DNA from: Phoronis australis
Lineage: Eukaryota > Phoronida > Phoronidae
Direction: 5' to 3'
Assembly (NCBI GenBank): GCA_002633005.1
Contig: NMRA01000316.1
Location: 181,581-245,580, forward strand
Length of the DNA: 64,000 nucleotides
A program made the position numbers and the translations under genes. Every line of letters starts with the position of its first letter. Position 1 is the stretch's first letter. Below, piece by piece: positions 20,816 to 31,951 of this stretch. The notes beneath the pieces are model-generated. The model saw only the letters and a program-made list of their open reading frames with translations. It was not told the DNA's origin and made no database searches.

Positions 20816-21240
20816 TGTAGAAAAAAGTGCTTCCATTGGTCGATTTCTGTTTTTGCATTTTCTTCAATCAACTGTTCTTTTAAAAACCTACTTACAGTTC
20901 ACAGCAAGTTATCAAAGTTTTTATTACAGATAAATGAATTTCTGTGTTATTTTTTCATTTCCCGAAAGATGTCACAAAAAATAAATTGTTGGTGCACATC
21001 ACGAGCGTACTGTTTTGAAGTCGACGACAGGATTTTCTTTGTGACAAAACCTGAAGATTGACGCCATTGTTTTCCACTTAAACGTTTGTAGCGGGCAACA
21101 CACAAACAGCACTAAGCAAGTAGTCAAAGTTGAGATAACGAGCGATTGGTTGTTGGCAAGATTACAATATTTTGCACTGTATTTTGTTAATTCCTTAGTG
21201 ATCATAGTTCACAATTAGTGTGTTCTGGACAAAAGGTAGG
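20816..21240. repeat. Dispersed repeat D, copy 2
   Basis: Counterpart of 2430-2900, sharing ACAGTTCACAGCAAGT, ATCACGAGCGTACTGTTTT and TTGTAGCGGGCAA-like words in order. Confidence 0.6.
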
Positions 21241-22115
21241 AAATAAATGAGCTAAAAGAGGCAAAAACACGGTGACTGTCTCTTCAATATGCACGGGCTC
21301 TGTTGTTTTTGAAACCATGAAATACCTTCACACCCACGTGGCCGTCTTGAAAAAAGTGGGCTCAATATTAAATGTTTTGGATGACTGGGTATTTTTTTCA
21401 AAAAGTGATTACATTCATGCAAAGTTTCACTCTTGCGTCATCAAGTGAACTATTCCGGTCAAAACCCCCATGAAGCAGTTCCTCTGTCAGTCTTCATACA
21501 GCCAGATAGATGGCTTCATGTACATGTAGACTAGTATCTTTTAAGGATTTGTGGGTGAAATATATTGACCTCGAAATTTCAAGCCGCCATTTGCTCGATT
21601 TTTGCTATCATTTTCAAGTGCTGAAGACAACTTTACCGAGAGATTGTTGGTTATGAAATACTGAGCACGTCATGTAAAACGATGTGAAACCAATTAAGAT
21701 AATTTGCTGTGAACTACAAGCACGTCTTTGTAGGAAAAACAGGTTATGGAAATAATTGGTCTATTATGTACATGTACATTGTAAGTGAGGTTGTGTTTCA
21801 TGGTGCTGAAACCCGACGAATTTCCTCGCTCTACAAATTTACCTGTATAAAGGTATAGCGCTGTATTTTATCAATACCCGTAACCTTTTAGCTATATTCA
21901 AGGAATATTGTAGTTTCAACGGCTATATTTTTACGTCACCACGTTTACCCACATTGTTCCAAACTAATTTTGTAACGAGGCTACTTAAGGCAAGTTGATG
22001 ACAAGGCGAATTGAAAAGTCCTGATATTTATTCTGTCAACAGTATTTGGTTTTATGAGTGTTGGTCCAACGAACCATTTTGTATCTTGGATGCGACACGC
22101 TCAAGAGTTCACATG

Positions 22116-22185
22116 GGCGGCGCTCCACAGGGGGTTGGGGGGTATAGAGCCCCACTTTTTCAATGCTACGCCGCCCATGGATCAC
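22116..22185. repeat. GGCGGCGC short dispersed element, copy 1
   Basis: GGGCGGCGCTCCACAGGGGG, a GC-rich centre, then CCCCACTTTTTCAATGCTAC and GCCGCCCATGG. Close relatives occur at 58989-59055 and 59064-59125. A (TGTACA)n tract follows at 22190-22213. Confidence 0.75.
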
Positions 22186-23124
22186 GGTTATACATGTACA
22201 TGTACATGTACATATATAAGTCCGGAATATGAATGTTGAAGGGATTTCAGTAATGCTCGATTGTCGCCATTTTTCGCGTAGTACTTGAGTACATGTACAT
22301 GTAAGTACAGTAAAACTTTGGAACAGGTGTATGAGTCTATTCCGAACCGAGTCGTGGTCAAACAAAACTTCCAATTATATCAAGGTCCACGGTACATGGA
22401 CGGGGGGTGAATGTTGGAAATATGATTCAAACGCGTCACGGTGAGTCTGCACCCCCTCAACACCCTCGTGGAATATGTTTAGATATCAGATTACAACGGT
22501 AACAAAATGTCAGAGGTGGAAGCGAATGTTGTTTTGTGAACCCCTTTCTGACTTCAACTCCACAAAAAATTGAAGCAGTTCGCAAAGCTGTTCGCTGCAA
22601 ACTGCTGAATTACGAAAACGCCAAAATGCATCCTCATAGTCGACTTGACGCCACAACTAGATCGTCATTTACGTCAGTGTAGGTCAAGGTCTAGATCTTC
22701 AGATATGAATGTGGAGTAGTTTAGCCCATAGTGGACAGTCCTTCTCCTTACAACCGTTGCGACACATTGCTGAGATCGACAATTTGTGCCCAGTAGGACA
22801 ATACACATGTACAAGTACAGTGCACGCAAATGTCGATAACATGAGTGAACGGTCACATCAACTGCCACCGGAAGGGCTATCGACAGTACAAGTTGTCATA
22901 GGGTAAAAACTAGGTCTTTCTTCAATGTACATGTACTGATGTGCATGTATAACACCCTTTCGCACGCTATTCAACCTGTCACAGGCAATGCGCAACTTCC
23001 GGTCCCATCTCCAACCTATCTAATTGTCCGTAAAGGTGCAAAGTGACGAGAATCTGCTATTTATGTACGTTTCATGTCACAGTCTTTCGGACCATGTCTT
23101 ACATTTTCAGAGGACGACGACAAA

Positions 23125-23190
23125 ATGCCTTCACAGGGGTGCTTAAAAGCGAATCGAATACTGCTTATCGTGTTTAACGTTATATTTTGG
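23125..23190 (+). CDS. Tetraspanin B exon 1
   Basis: 22 codons, MPSQGCLKANR then hydrophobic ILLIVFNVIFW. The donor is TGG|GTAAGT, as in the paralogue. The start context is ACAAAATG. Confidence 0.9.
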
Positions 23191-26100
23191 GTAAGTCAAG
23201 CCACTCTAAATGTAACACAATTTTCATTTGGTTTTAGTTAAAAACGCTGAAGAGAATTTTCACGCTGGGATAATTAGTTGACTGCTTTATATTTTTGAAT
23301 CTTCTAACCAATGAGTGATCGCACAGTTGATGCTCTTTGAACCATACAATCTCTATTCATGGCATATTTCTTGTGCAGTAAAGAATTTTTAAGCAAACTC
23401 ACACTGTCTCTACCGGCATACCATTTACAGTGTACATTGCCTTTAGTGTGAGGTGCTTACTAAGTCAAATGTTGATTACCGTTCTTACCACCCTGATTTG
23501 AAATTCAGTTCGTGGAAATTATTTTCAAACCAGTCCTTGTTTAACAGGGCAATACACATGTTAGCTTTCAGGGGTAGCCGTCTTGACCATTGGCATTTTG
23601 TTGAGGGCGGACAAAAACTTGGTTGAGCTGCAAAACGTTGTCAAAATCGATGGGAGCCACCAAGTATTGGGCGTGGTAGCCTATTTGCTCATCTCGGCCG
23701 GTGTTTTTGTTTTCTTGATTGGATTCTGCGGGTGTTGCGGGGCTGCAACAAGCAACAAGCTCCTAATTGGATTCGTAAGTGATCAAAAATCCAATAATAT
23801 TAAGATGTATATGTGTATCTACAAGCGCAAATTGTACAGTGCGTGGTGCCTATTGTGTTAACATTGGTTTAGCTTAATAAATGAAAAATATGTATCTGTC
23901 CGATTCGAGAATCATCAACGTGGACCAAGCTCTTAAATTTCCAACAGAGCAACCTCAGTCTTGTGGTGTCACATCTGCTTTGGCTAGTTTTAACGAAACG
24001 TTGTGTGAAAAGTACAGCGACCTCGTGTGACAGAATCTAATACTGAACAGTGACTACGTATTTTTCATTCTAATGAATCAATAATTGTGCGAAAGCAGAT
24101 TTCAACCCCGGCTTGGTATAATATCTAAAACTGAGCTCAGTATCTTTTTCAACACGTCTTTTGAGTACGTGAATGAGTGCAGTGCCTCAGGCGTTTTACC
24201 GTGCTTGTACGTAGAATTGTCAATGGTGGGAGGTTATAGAAAGTAGCAGTCTGATTTCGCAAAACTTTCTGGAATAATGAAAAGACTTGTGTATACATGT
24301 ACATGTCTAATTGTTCATTGAAGAGATTCCGGTCGAAATACGGAGTGACAGAATTCCTCAAACCAGCACCCGAATTGTTAGCACACTTACTACATGTATA
24401 TCTTAAGCTGGTGTGAGAGAACTAGAGCGTTTCATAACATTTGACTTAAGCTTGAAGACAGACAGTTGGTTATCATAATTACTAAGTAAAGGCTTTATCG
24501 TGTAATAATTAGCTCATCATTGCCTACAATTCATGTATTTACAAACTTTCTCAGCAACTAGCAGCAATGGGAATATTTTCAGATATTTTGTTCTTTTTGA
24601 AGTGAGTTGTAATTATTTTTCAGCAGAGCATCAGTCTTAAAAACATTTTTCACGAAGTAAGCCCATGTTACCTGAAGTCATTTCTGAGATATCCACCACG
24701 GTTTATGCGCGCACACAGCCTAAAATTTGGGGTCTCGAATTTTTGAGAATGTGTACCTTTTCACTAAGATTTACGGGGAACGTTCAGAGCTATGAATTGT
24801 GCATTCGTAGAGTTTTTGGTAGTTCCTGTCTTTTTAGTTGACTTTTGTCTCGTTTTCTAACTTTGATAGAGCTGTTTACTTCTATGAGGCGGATCTTTTT
24901 GCCCACTTCGCTCGGGGGCTCAAAAGAGCCCACGAGCAACTCCCCCCGCGTGCGCGCATGCAGTTACAGGGCATCTGAAGTTGATGAAAGACGGCCTTTG
25001 CCACTGCGCGCACTAACACTCTTACGTCTTGCTTTATTACAGTACATCTTTTTATTGACTGTGATATTCGCTATTGAAATAGCCGGTGGGGCATTAGCCT
25101 ACAAAAGTAAGGACGAGGTAGGTATGAATTCACCCAACTTAGTACTATGTCAATACAAACTGTCTTACACAGCTGAAAATATTTCGATTGAACAGTGTTT
25201 TTTCTACAATGTACATGTAGGGATGTCAACGTACTGTACCGAGATCGACTGCCACATACATTGTACACGTATAAGGCGCCTTTGTTTTAAAAAAGCTTTG
25301 TTCGAGATTTCATGTCCACACATTTTAGAACACGGGACGATAATTAACCTGGTTGGTGTCCCCATCTGTAATCATAAAACATATTCGGCGCCACCCTACG
25401 ATAGGCCTACTTCTGCTTTTGCACTGTGTTTGTGCGGTTGCTGACAAAGCTTCCTGATTTACTCGTGAATACATATAACTGCTTTTTGAATCCTTAGATC
25501 ATCGACAAATTGACAACGACTTTGACGAAACATATTAAAAAGAATTACAAGGGAAACTCCTCTATCTCTTCTGGCATTGACGTAATCCAACACAAGGTAG
25601 CGCTACTAATAATATGTGGGGTTCTAGTTGATTCGTGGATGTTCGTGCCAGTGACATTATTGGTTGTGCTCCAATGATTTTGTCCTTAGCGTTTGTACAG
25701 ACAGCTTTGCCTTGAACGAACTGGACCGAGATGATGTGCTCTACCTCCAGTTCACTATACCATCAAGATCCGGAACATACAGTTCTTATACATGTATATG
25801 TACCAGAACTTACGGTCTATAGGCTGTCACAGCGTTAGTTAAAATATTTGTAGTTGCAGCGAATGTCCTTTCCCAATATATGAACTCGGCAGGTTAATTT
25901 GAAAGTAAGCCGTGGTAAAAATGGGATTCTATATACCGTAATACTCTACTCTTTCTCATGCAGTTCCAGTGCTGCGGCGTAATTGGTTACGCAGACTACG
26001 TGGATAGTGATTACGTCAAAAGCAGGGATGAGAAAGTTCCGGCTTCCTGCTGCATTCTAAAGGACCCCGACAACATTGATTACAGCAAGCCGATATACAA

Positions 26101-26945
26101 GAACAAAAGTGCTTGCTTTCAGCAGTCCAATAACAGCAACTTAACGGAAAGTGGAAGTCTTAACGTTAAGGTACAGTACATGTACTGACAATTAATGATT
26201 AATAAAATTACATGGGTATGTTTTCCTGTGCGACGAGATGGGGCAGTTTCGAAATGACACTGCTTGAATAGAAACACGTTTTACAACACATGTGCAGATC
26301 CTTGTGAAGGAACGTTTCTACTTATCGTTTGCAGGGATGTTATAGCTCAGCGAAACAATGGATAAATGATAACATGGGAGTCGTTATCGGCGTGGCGTTT
26401 TTCTTCGGAATCTCCGAGGTAAGCACGCGTCAATGGGAGCAAACCCATTCGCACGTGTATAATGACGTGGTATACATTTCGCTTAAGATTAGCTAGCAAA
26501 GGCAATTGCACGTACATATAGGAGGCTGAGGGTTCTAGTAAGGTCCAGGATTTTTTTCTAAACAAAACTGCTTAAAACCTATGTGTACAAACGACATGCT
26601 GACTTCGTGTTTAGGTTCTGAGGGGGTGATGCGCTATCTCCTACATGTAATTCCGGGTACACATTTGTAATCGCTACACGTAATTTAAAATGCCGTTGCC
26701 TAAATTTGAATACCTGACAATGGCACTCGAAACATGCTTAAGATACTGTTCAACTATTTTTTGTCCAGATCATTGGATTTGTCAGCTCAATCATCTTCTG
26801 TGCCAATGCTGGTAAATTGGAAGAGGCGAAAGAACCCACCGACACGATGGAAGACGCGGCAAGGGCTTCCGCTGGTCGGTCGAGCTACGCAGCATCGCAA
26901 CAACCACGGTCAAGCGCAGCTAAACAACAGGCGCAACAGATATAG
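23125..26945 (+). CDS. Tetraspanin B (7 exons, six-Cys loop)
   Basis: Four-pass membrane scaffold. Exons: 23125-23190, 23565-23774, 25043-25117, 25498-25596, 25964-26170, 26335-26418 and 26769-26945. All are phase 0, giving 305 aa. The N-terminus is short as usual (MPSQGCLKANR). TM1 is about 11-34, TM2 about 57-77 with GFCGCCGA, TM3 about 93-113, the large loop about 115-224 and TM4 about 234-258. The loop carries FQCCG, PASCC, SAC and GCY (six Cys) and sequons NSS, NKS, NNS and NLT. The C-tail is about 45 residues, Ala/Gln-rich, without a clear sorting motif. Exons 2, 3, 5 and 6 have exactly the lengths of those in tetraspanin A (210, 75, 207, 84 bp). Same strand and 10 kb spacing indicate tandem duplication followed by strong divergence. 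An acceptor TTTTCAG at 23104-23110 suggests an upstream untranslated exon. Confidence 0.94.
23565..23774 (+). CDS. Tetraspanin B exon 2
   Basis: 70 codons LSGVAVLTIG...KLLIGF. The acceptor is ATGTTAG at 23558-23564. The more obvious CTTTCAG at 23565-23571 lies inside the exon and would put a stop (TAG) in frame, so it was rejected. The exon contains GFCGCCGA. Confidence 0.92.
24708..24935. repeat. Dispersed repeat C, copy 2
   Basis: Copy of the 18226-18450 family inside tetraspanin B intron 2, about 110 bp before exon 3. It has the same GCGCGCACACAGCCT start and TTTTGTCTCGTTTTCT core. Confidence 0.75.
25043..25117 (+). CDS. Tetraspanin B exon 3 (TM3)
   Basis: 75 bp, YIFLLTVIFAIEIAGGALAY plus KSKDE, the canonical TM3 with an intramembrane Glu. 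The acceptor is TTATTACAG and the donor GTAGGT. Confidence 0.95.
25498..25596 (+). CDS. Tetraspanin B exon 4
   Basis: 33 codons, IIDKLTTTLTKHIKKNYKGN then SSISSGIDVIQHK, the helical first part of the loop with an NSS sequon. The acceptor is ATCCTTAG and the donor GTAGCG. Confidence 0.9.
25964..26170 (+). CDS. Tetraspanin B exon 5 (CCG and PxSCC)
   Basis: 69 codons starting FQCCGVIGYADYVDSDY and including VPASCC and KSACFQQ. The acceptor is TCTCATGCAG and the donor GTACAG. Confidence 0.95.
26335..26418 (+). CDS. Tetraspanin B exon 6
   Basis: 28 codons, GCYSSAKQWINDN then MGVVIGVAFFFGISE at the start of TM4. The acceptor is TTTGCAG and the donor GTAAGC. Confidence 0.93.
26769..26945 (+). CDS. 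Tetraspanin B exon 7
   Basis: IIGFVSSIIFCANA closes TM4; an Ala/Gln/Ser-rich tail ends at TAG (26943). The acceptor is TTTTGTCCAG. Confidence 0.92.
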   Translation: MIGFVSSIIFCANAGKLEEAKEPTDTMEDAARASAGRSSYAASQQPRSSAAKQQAQQI

Positions 26946-27369
26946 ACGGGCGGCGTGTACTAGTCCAGTGGCAGATTCAGGATTGCTTAAGGGGGTGGGT
27001 CAGGTCCATGATTTTTTAAACCGGGGTCCATGTCAACAAATTGAGAATTCTAGACTTGATATATCGAAGACCAAGGAAAACATGGGGGTTGGGCCCGGAC
27101 CATGTGAATCCCCCGCCGAACGCTAGGTCTTTAAAGGGATCATTTTCCACGAGTGTATAACGGATCCTCGATGAGGACACAGTCGCGCCGAAGTCATTCT
27201 CAGGAAGTCAGCCGGAGTCCATATTGAAATGTGGAAGCGGGGTCGAGAACGTGACAATTAACTTCGGCTAAGTGCATTCAAGCTTATTTTATTCCCACTT
27301 TTTGGTAGTCGATATGGTACTGAAATCCCCTAGTTGTAACTAAGCAAAATAGCTGTTGATACTGAGATT

Positions 27370-28196
27370 TCCGCATTTGCTTTTGCTTACGAGTCAGTCA
27401 ACATGCCACGCTGTTGCTGCGTACTGGGGTGTACTCATTATCGTCTCACATACAGACGAAGAACTGTCCCACTTGCCCGAGTGTCCCGCGACACTCTCCC
27501 ACGGGAGGGTGATCGGAACACCCAAACTGCTTACATCCCACCGTGTGACTCCCTCGCCACACACCTGGCACCTTCTAAATAGCTCCAATACAAGTCCACA
27601 ATAAACTTATCAAACTTAGGCTCCCCGATCTGTTCATTGGATGACGAACATTCCTCCTCACTGGGTGTCGAACTGGGCTTGTATTCAATCGCACTACTCA
27701 ACATCGCTGCATTGCTGCTTACAGGCTCTGGGCTAGAGACAACAGCACAGGGCGAATCACTGCTAGTTCCGGAATTGCACGCAATGGGGTACGTTCGGAG
27801 GCACGGGTGACAGTAGATGAAGTGCCTCCAGTCATTGTATATATAGAGGCCACAGCTGGTGAGGCTTCTCGCTTCAAAAACGCACTTCTCGGGGTTGGTA
27901 CCGGTTTCTTCAAGCGTTGTTTCGCAGGGACCTTCATCAATTCAGCGTACATATTTCTGTCGTAATCTGACGGCAGAAAATGCTTGTCACCCTCGGTAAC
28001 CCTCCACTGCTTTGTACGTTGCGTGGACGGGTAGCGCTGCGTTCTTCACATGAACGAGCTAGCCAAGAACAACGAAGTGTGTCATCCTTCCGAAAGCGAC
28101 TTAAGGTACCCAAAGCGTGTGTGAGACGATAATGAGTACATCCCAGCACGCAGCAACAGCGAGGCATGTTGACTGACTTGTAAACAAAAGCAAACG
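27370..28196. mobile_element. THAP-type DNA transposon remnant with about 78-bp inverted ends
   Basis: The left end 27373-27453 and right end 28119-28196 are inverted copies at high identity (GCTTTTG, AGTCAGTCAACATGCC, CGCTGTTGCTGCGT, TGTACTCATTATCGTCTCAC). The inverted repeat includes the start of the element's own THAP frame, so MPRCCCVLGCTHYRLT can be read inward from both ends. The body carries a broken minus-strand gene (next entry). The left end appears to be a recombined copy of the right end with the rest of the transposase lost, giving a foldback, non-autonomous element. Confidence 0.7.
27394..28167 (-). pseudogene. Frameshifted THAP / FIV-type transposon-related gene
   Basis: Minus strand from 28167. 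MPRCCCVLGCTHYR and SRFRKDDTLRCSWLARS give the first half of a THAP zinc finger. A frame change then yields GDKHFLPSDYDRNMY (the HF and D of the domain), followed by a basic/Ser-rich linker. After a second shift comes SSNEQIGEPKFDKFIVDLY, and after a third LELFRRCQVCGEGVTRW and LGVPITLPW. The order THAP, linker, KF-IV, LF-x-x-C-x-x-C-G resembles multicopy THAP-containing proteins of invertebrates that behave like transposons. At least three shifts make it non-functional as read. No intron border explains them. Confidence 0.65.
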
Positions 28197-28269
28197 ACGA
28201 CCGAACTTATCATAACCAAGGTTGAACAATGACTGACTCGACTGCTCTCACAGTCAGACTATATGAAAA

Positions 28270-28440
28270 GAAATTGGCGCGAAATTCTTGCCTCCCAAAA
28301 CGTCACTTCCGGAGTAGACGAGGAGTAATTAATTAAATTACGAAAAGCATTAAATAAGTGAAAAATATGTCTGGGATAATCAACGAACCTTATTTTTGCT
28401 TAAAATGACATGAAAAAGGTTGTCTTCGCCTTTAATGCTT
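28270..28440. repeat. Dispersed repeat E, copy 1
   Basis: ACGTCACTTCCGGAGT, AGTAATTAATTAAATTACG and a TGCTTAAAATGAC-like tail resemble 60745-60900 in order. Old, non-coding repeat pair. Confidence 0.55.
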
Positions 28441-29049
28441 GTCATTTTATAGCGACAATTTGTACTTGGACGAAAAGTGATTTTGTAGCCCTACATCACG
28501 GCGTTCTCCCGTTCAGTGATTTTATCAGACGCAGAAGGTTGTAATTCTTTGTTAACTGCTGAGCGCAGTCTTTTGTCTGGTATGACAACAAGCAGGCCAA
28601 TTATGTACAAGGCTTCTTACAGACCACGTGTGAACACAGTCAAACCCAAAGCAAATCGGTACGTTCGGAAAGAATAGATTGCCGCAACTTCGGTTGTAGT
28701 TGAGCGATTTTGGCAATTCAAAATCCAAACATGTTCAGAAATGCAATTGGTTTTTGTTCAAATGTGTTATAGCTTAAATTTGATTTTTAACAGCACAGCC
28801 CAGTCAGGCTAGATATGATCTTATTGAAGATTAGAGCAATTATCGAAGAAAACAGAGCTGGCCCTTCAACCATAACTGCCAGAAAGGAGTTAATCAGTCG
28901 TATAAGATATTGGCTACAGGTGTCATCCTCCCAACTAGTTGTTGGGCTATAGAATCAAACAAGCTGGGAGCAACGAGAAAACACCGTAAGGTAAAAAGTA
29001 ATGACAGTTGTTATCGATTTAGCCTCCTCTCAAAACAGGTTCATTCATT

Positions 29050-29270
29050 AGGCAGGCGCGCACCCAGCCTTTAATATGGGGGGCTCGAAATTCTGGCGAC
29101 GCAATGTGGACCTTTTGCTGACAAAGAAGCCGGAGCACTAAAAAAACGGGGTACCACGTTTACTGTGCGTCTGTGCCTTTTTAGTGGACTTTTGTCTCGT
29201 TTTCTCGGACTTTTTGTTTCTCTGAGGCGGACCTTTCTGCCCACTTCGCCAATTGGGGAGGGGCTCGTTC
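29050..29270. repeat. Dispersed repeat C, copy 3
   Basis: Copy of the family at 18226, with GCGCGCACCCAGCCTTTAAT and the TTTTGTCTCGTTTTCT core, ending CCCACTTCGCC. Confidence 0.8.
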
Positions 29271-31440
29271 GAACACCATATTGGAAAGTACGTGTTTCTA
29301 GTTATGGGACACGGTTACTCGCCGTGTAAGCAAACAAAGTACATTGCCCTTTTCAAAGTGCGATATCTAGATAAAGACGCGGAAGAGTGTGATTTTTCAG
29401 AAATATAAAAACGTGCTGTAGCACTTACTTGCATTTTTTAAGCATTTTAAATCACTCGATAGGGATCGCAACCAGTGCCAGATGCTCTAGTGGCCTGCGC
29501 GGATGCACGCTTGTCAATCCACAGCGAACAATTTTTAGTTTTTTTTCAAGAGAAACCAGTAAGATTTAAACCAAATACAGTATATCCAGGTGTACATGTA
29601 CATGTATACAAGGCTGTGTCGCTCACCCTGGTGGTACGTACATGTACATGTACTTTCGCCAATGTAGCATTAAATAATGACCCTGTGAAAAATGACCTGT
29701 GGCTATCTTTTTAATATCAAACTATGACCCGGGTCACTTTTTAATGGAATTTAAATTAAATGTGAACTATTGTGAAAAATGACCCTATTGAGGTCCCTGA
29801 TATAAATAAATGACAGTTGTAACAGTTTAGGTTGAAAAGCAAAGAATACAGACTTCCTTTCCTGTGCATTGCCCGGGATTGCCAGCGCACAGACATTCTT
29901 CTCCCACGCAAGCTATGATTCTCCTCTCACGGATCCGAATTTCCAAAGACCAAGCACCAGGCACTTTTCGACGTCTTGTAGTATCCCCACACCGTGTACT
30001 ACATGTATTAGCTCGCAAAGAGATCAGCGCCGCTACCACACATTACATGTACTTTACTCCCCGGCCTTAATCTGATATACATGTACAGTACCTAGTCTAA
30101 ATGTATTGCGAGTCGCCCACGGATTTACATGTAAATTCGACTTTCATAATAAGAGAACATGGCTGCAATCGGAAGGTTATTAACATGTGACCAAGTATTT
30201 TAGGATTAGTCTTCATGCAGTTAGTCAGATATTATATCCTGGCGCGAGCAGGGTAAAATGACCAGTTGCCGTTTTGGGCAACTGAACAAAGGACTATTTG
30301 TTTTCGTTTCTCAGTCACGGACGTGATATTCAGTGCTCGTCGCCCTTCTGCAATTTCGTCAATATCGTCGACTCACTCTCCGCTGTCCGTCAAGATGGCT
30401 TGTGTCAGTGTTGACCTGTGTACAGCTGAATGGATTCGTGGAATTCTACTTCTATACAATGTAGTTGCCATGAACTGTTCGATGAGTATTGAAAGTGTGT
30501 TTGTTTGTTCTTATTTTATCAGCTGGTTAAAGATTTGAGAAATTAAAGATTATCGACAGATACTGCTCTGTTGTTTTCCTTCGAGCTTGATGATTTATGC
30601 CAAAATGTGGTGATCAGGGTGATGTATTTTCACGAGACAGAATATCTACTCATATTTCAACCAATGTCATATAACCTATCTATTTATATAGTCAAGTGCT
30701 TCCTTGCATAAAATAATTTTGAGAAATTTTCTTCTCGGTTATACGCAAGTGGTTCATGGCATGCAGCCCCGCCTATGGGCCACATTCTGAACAGAGGCAC
30801 ATATTTAGATACACCTGTATAGACTACTGGGCCAAAATTTTGACGCGGTAATGCGGTAGACTCACCGCTTGCGAATCAGTAAGCCGGCCGGGCGTGACCA
30901 CAGAACTCGTGATAACACAGCTTGTCAACGGATAGACGTGTCAGCACTGGCCTTTAGAAAGCGGTCTGAAGATTGTAATGTTAGCCTTGTGTTTGATAGA
31001 ACACTTACGAAACACGAACACCAGTTACCCCAACACCTATGATTCCCATTTTCTCCCAGCCTGCAAAAAGCAAATCCAACGCTGGAAAGTTAACGGGCAC
31101 AGAACAGTGAAGAATGGCCACACAATGATTCCATCACCATGTTTTTTTTTAGCGCAATTTCCACCGAAGTATTGTTTCCGTAGTCAAAATTTTCTGCCTT
31201 GGCGTAGACGTGCAAATCACGCGATTTGCGAGGTATCTAGGCGTGAATATTAAACCGTGTCTAATTTGCCTAATGCATTTGTTATACTGTACACCTAGCT
31301 TCCCTTTTTAAGTCTATGTACAGTGCGTGTACGTAGACATGAACTCGAATATCTAATAGTTGTGTTCAAATATCTATTAAACAGTTATTAATTAAAGACA
31401 AGTAATACAGATTGATCAACTGTTCTGTAAGGTATCAGTT
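29271..31440. other. Intergenic between convergent tetraspanin B and cyclase
   Basis: Contains ACATGTACATGT clusters near 29595 and 29640 and short open frames without recognisable domains. The last few hundred bases should hold the cyclase 3' untranslated region, since that gene ends at 31445 on the minus strand. No canonical AATAAA was found immediately downstream of the stop. Confidence 0.4.
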
Positions 31441-31444
31441 CTCT

Positions 31445-31951
31445 TCATAAAGCCGTAACTTGCTTTTCGTTAGATTGTTTCTTTCCGTTGGATCGACTAT
31501 TTTCATTTTTAGTCTTAAGCCGAGGCAATGACAAAGCATCAATACTGAACGTGTCGCTGACAGTCAAACTGTCAAGATCCACATCAAGATCATCAAATGC
31601 GTCAATGTCCATATCTGACACAGGCTCTGGTATGAAAAAGTCTTCGTCAGACATCATTCCAGGCCTATAATTATCATACTCGGATTCATAATCAGTCAAG
31701 TTTAAAGCTGGATCACTTTTCGATATCTCACTACATGAAGTAAAGGAAGATAGACTTATGTTATCTGGGGCGAGCATGCGCTGTATGTATGCTGGCACGT
31801 GTGCAAATAAATCGTCATGATGATTGTTCGTTGCGTGAGACGCGCGTTTGTTTCGTGGGCTGGGCGGCTGGGAATCCTCAAGATCACTTGGAATGTAGTC
31901 CAAACTTCGACAGTGTCTAGGAGGTGGGTTACATGCCTGGCGACGTTTAAC
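31445..31951 (-). CDS. ADCY1-like: Cyclase last exon (C-terminus)
   Basis: 168 residues and a stop. Begins [20 protein letters not shown] after acceptor GCGTTTAG; phase 0. An acidic stretch ([20 protein letters not shown]) is followed by a basic, Ser/Lys-rich end. Predicted disordered. Confidence 0.88.
   Translation of the reverse strand, partial: VKRRQACNPPPRHCRSLDYIPSDLEDSQPPSPRNKRASHATNNHHDDLFAHVPAYIQRMLAPDNISLSSFTSCSEISKSDPALNLTDYESEYDNYRPGMMSDEDFFIPEPVSDMDIDAFDDLDVDLDSLTVSDTFSIDALSLPRLKTKNENSRSNGKKQSNEKQVTAL

Noticed and set aside
23565-23571. CTTTCAG as the acceptor of tetraspanin B exon 2
   Set aside because: It would place TAG in frame at once. The AG at 23563-23564 restores LSG before VAVL, as expected for the family.
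23583-23861. Single-exon 92-residue protein
   Set aside because: It is the second tetraspanin B exon read through its donor into the intron.
30840-30910. tRNA-like sequence (GCGGTAGACTCACCGC...)
   Set aside because: No acceptor stem or T-arm GTTCRA; only a superficial resemblance.
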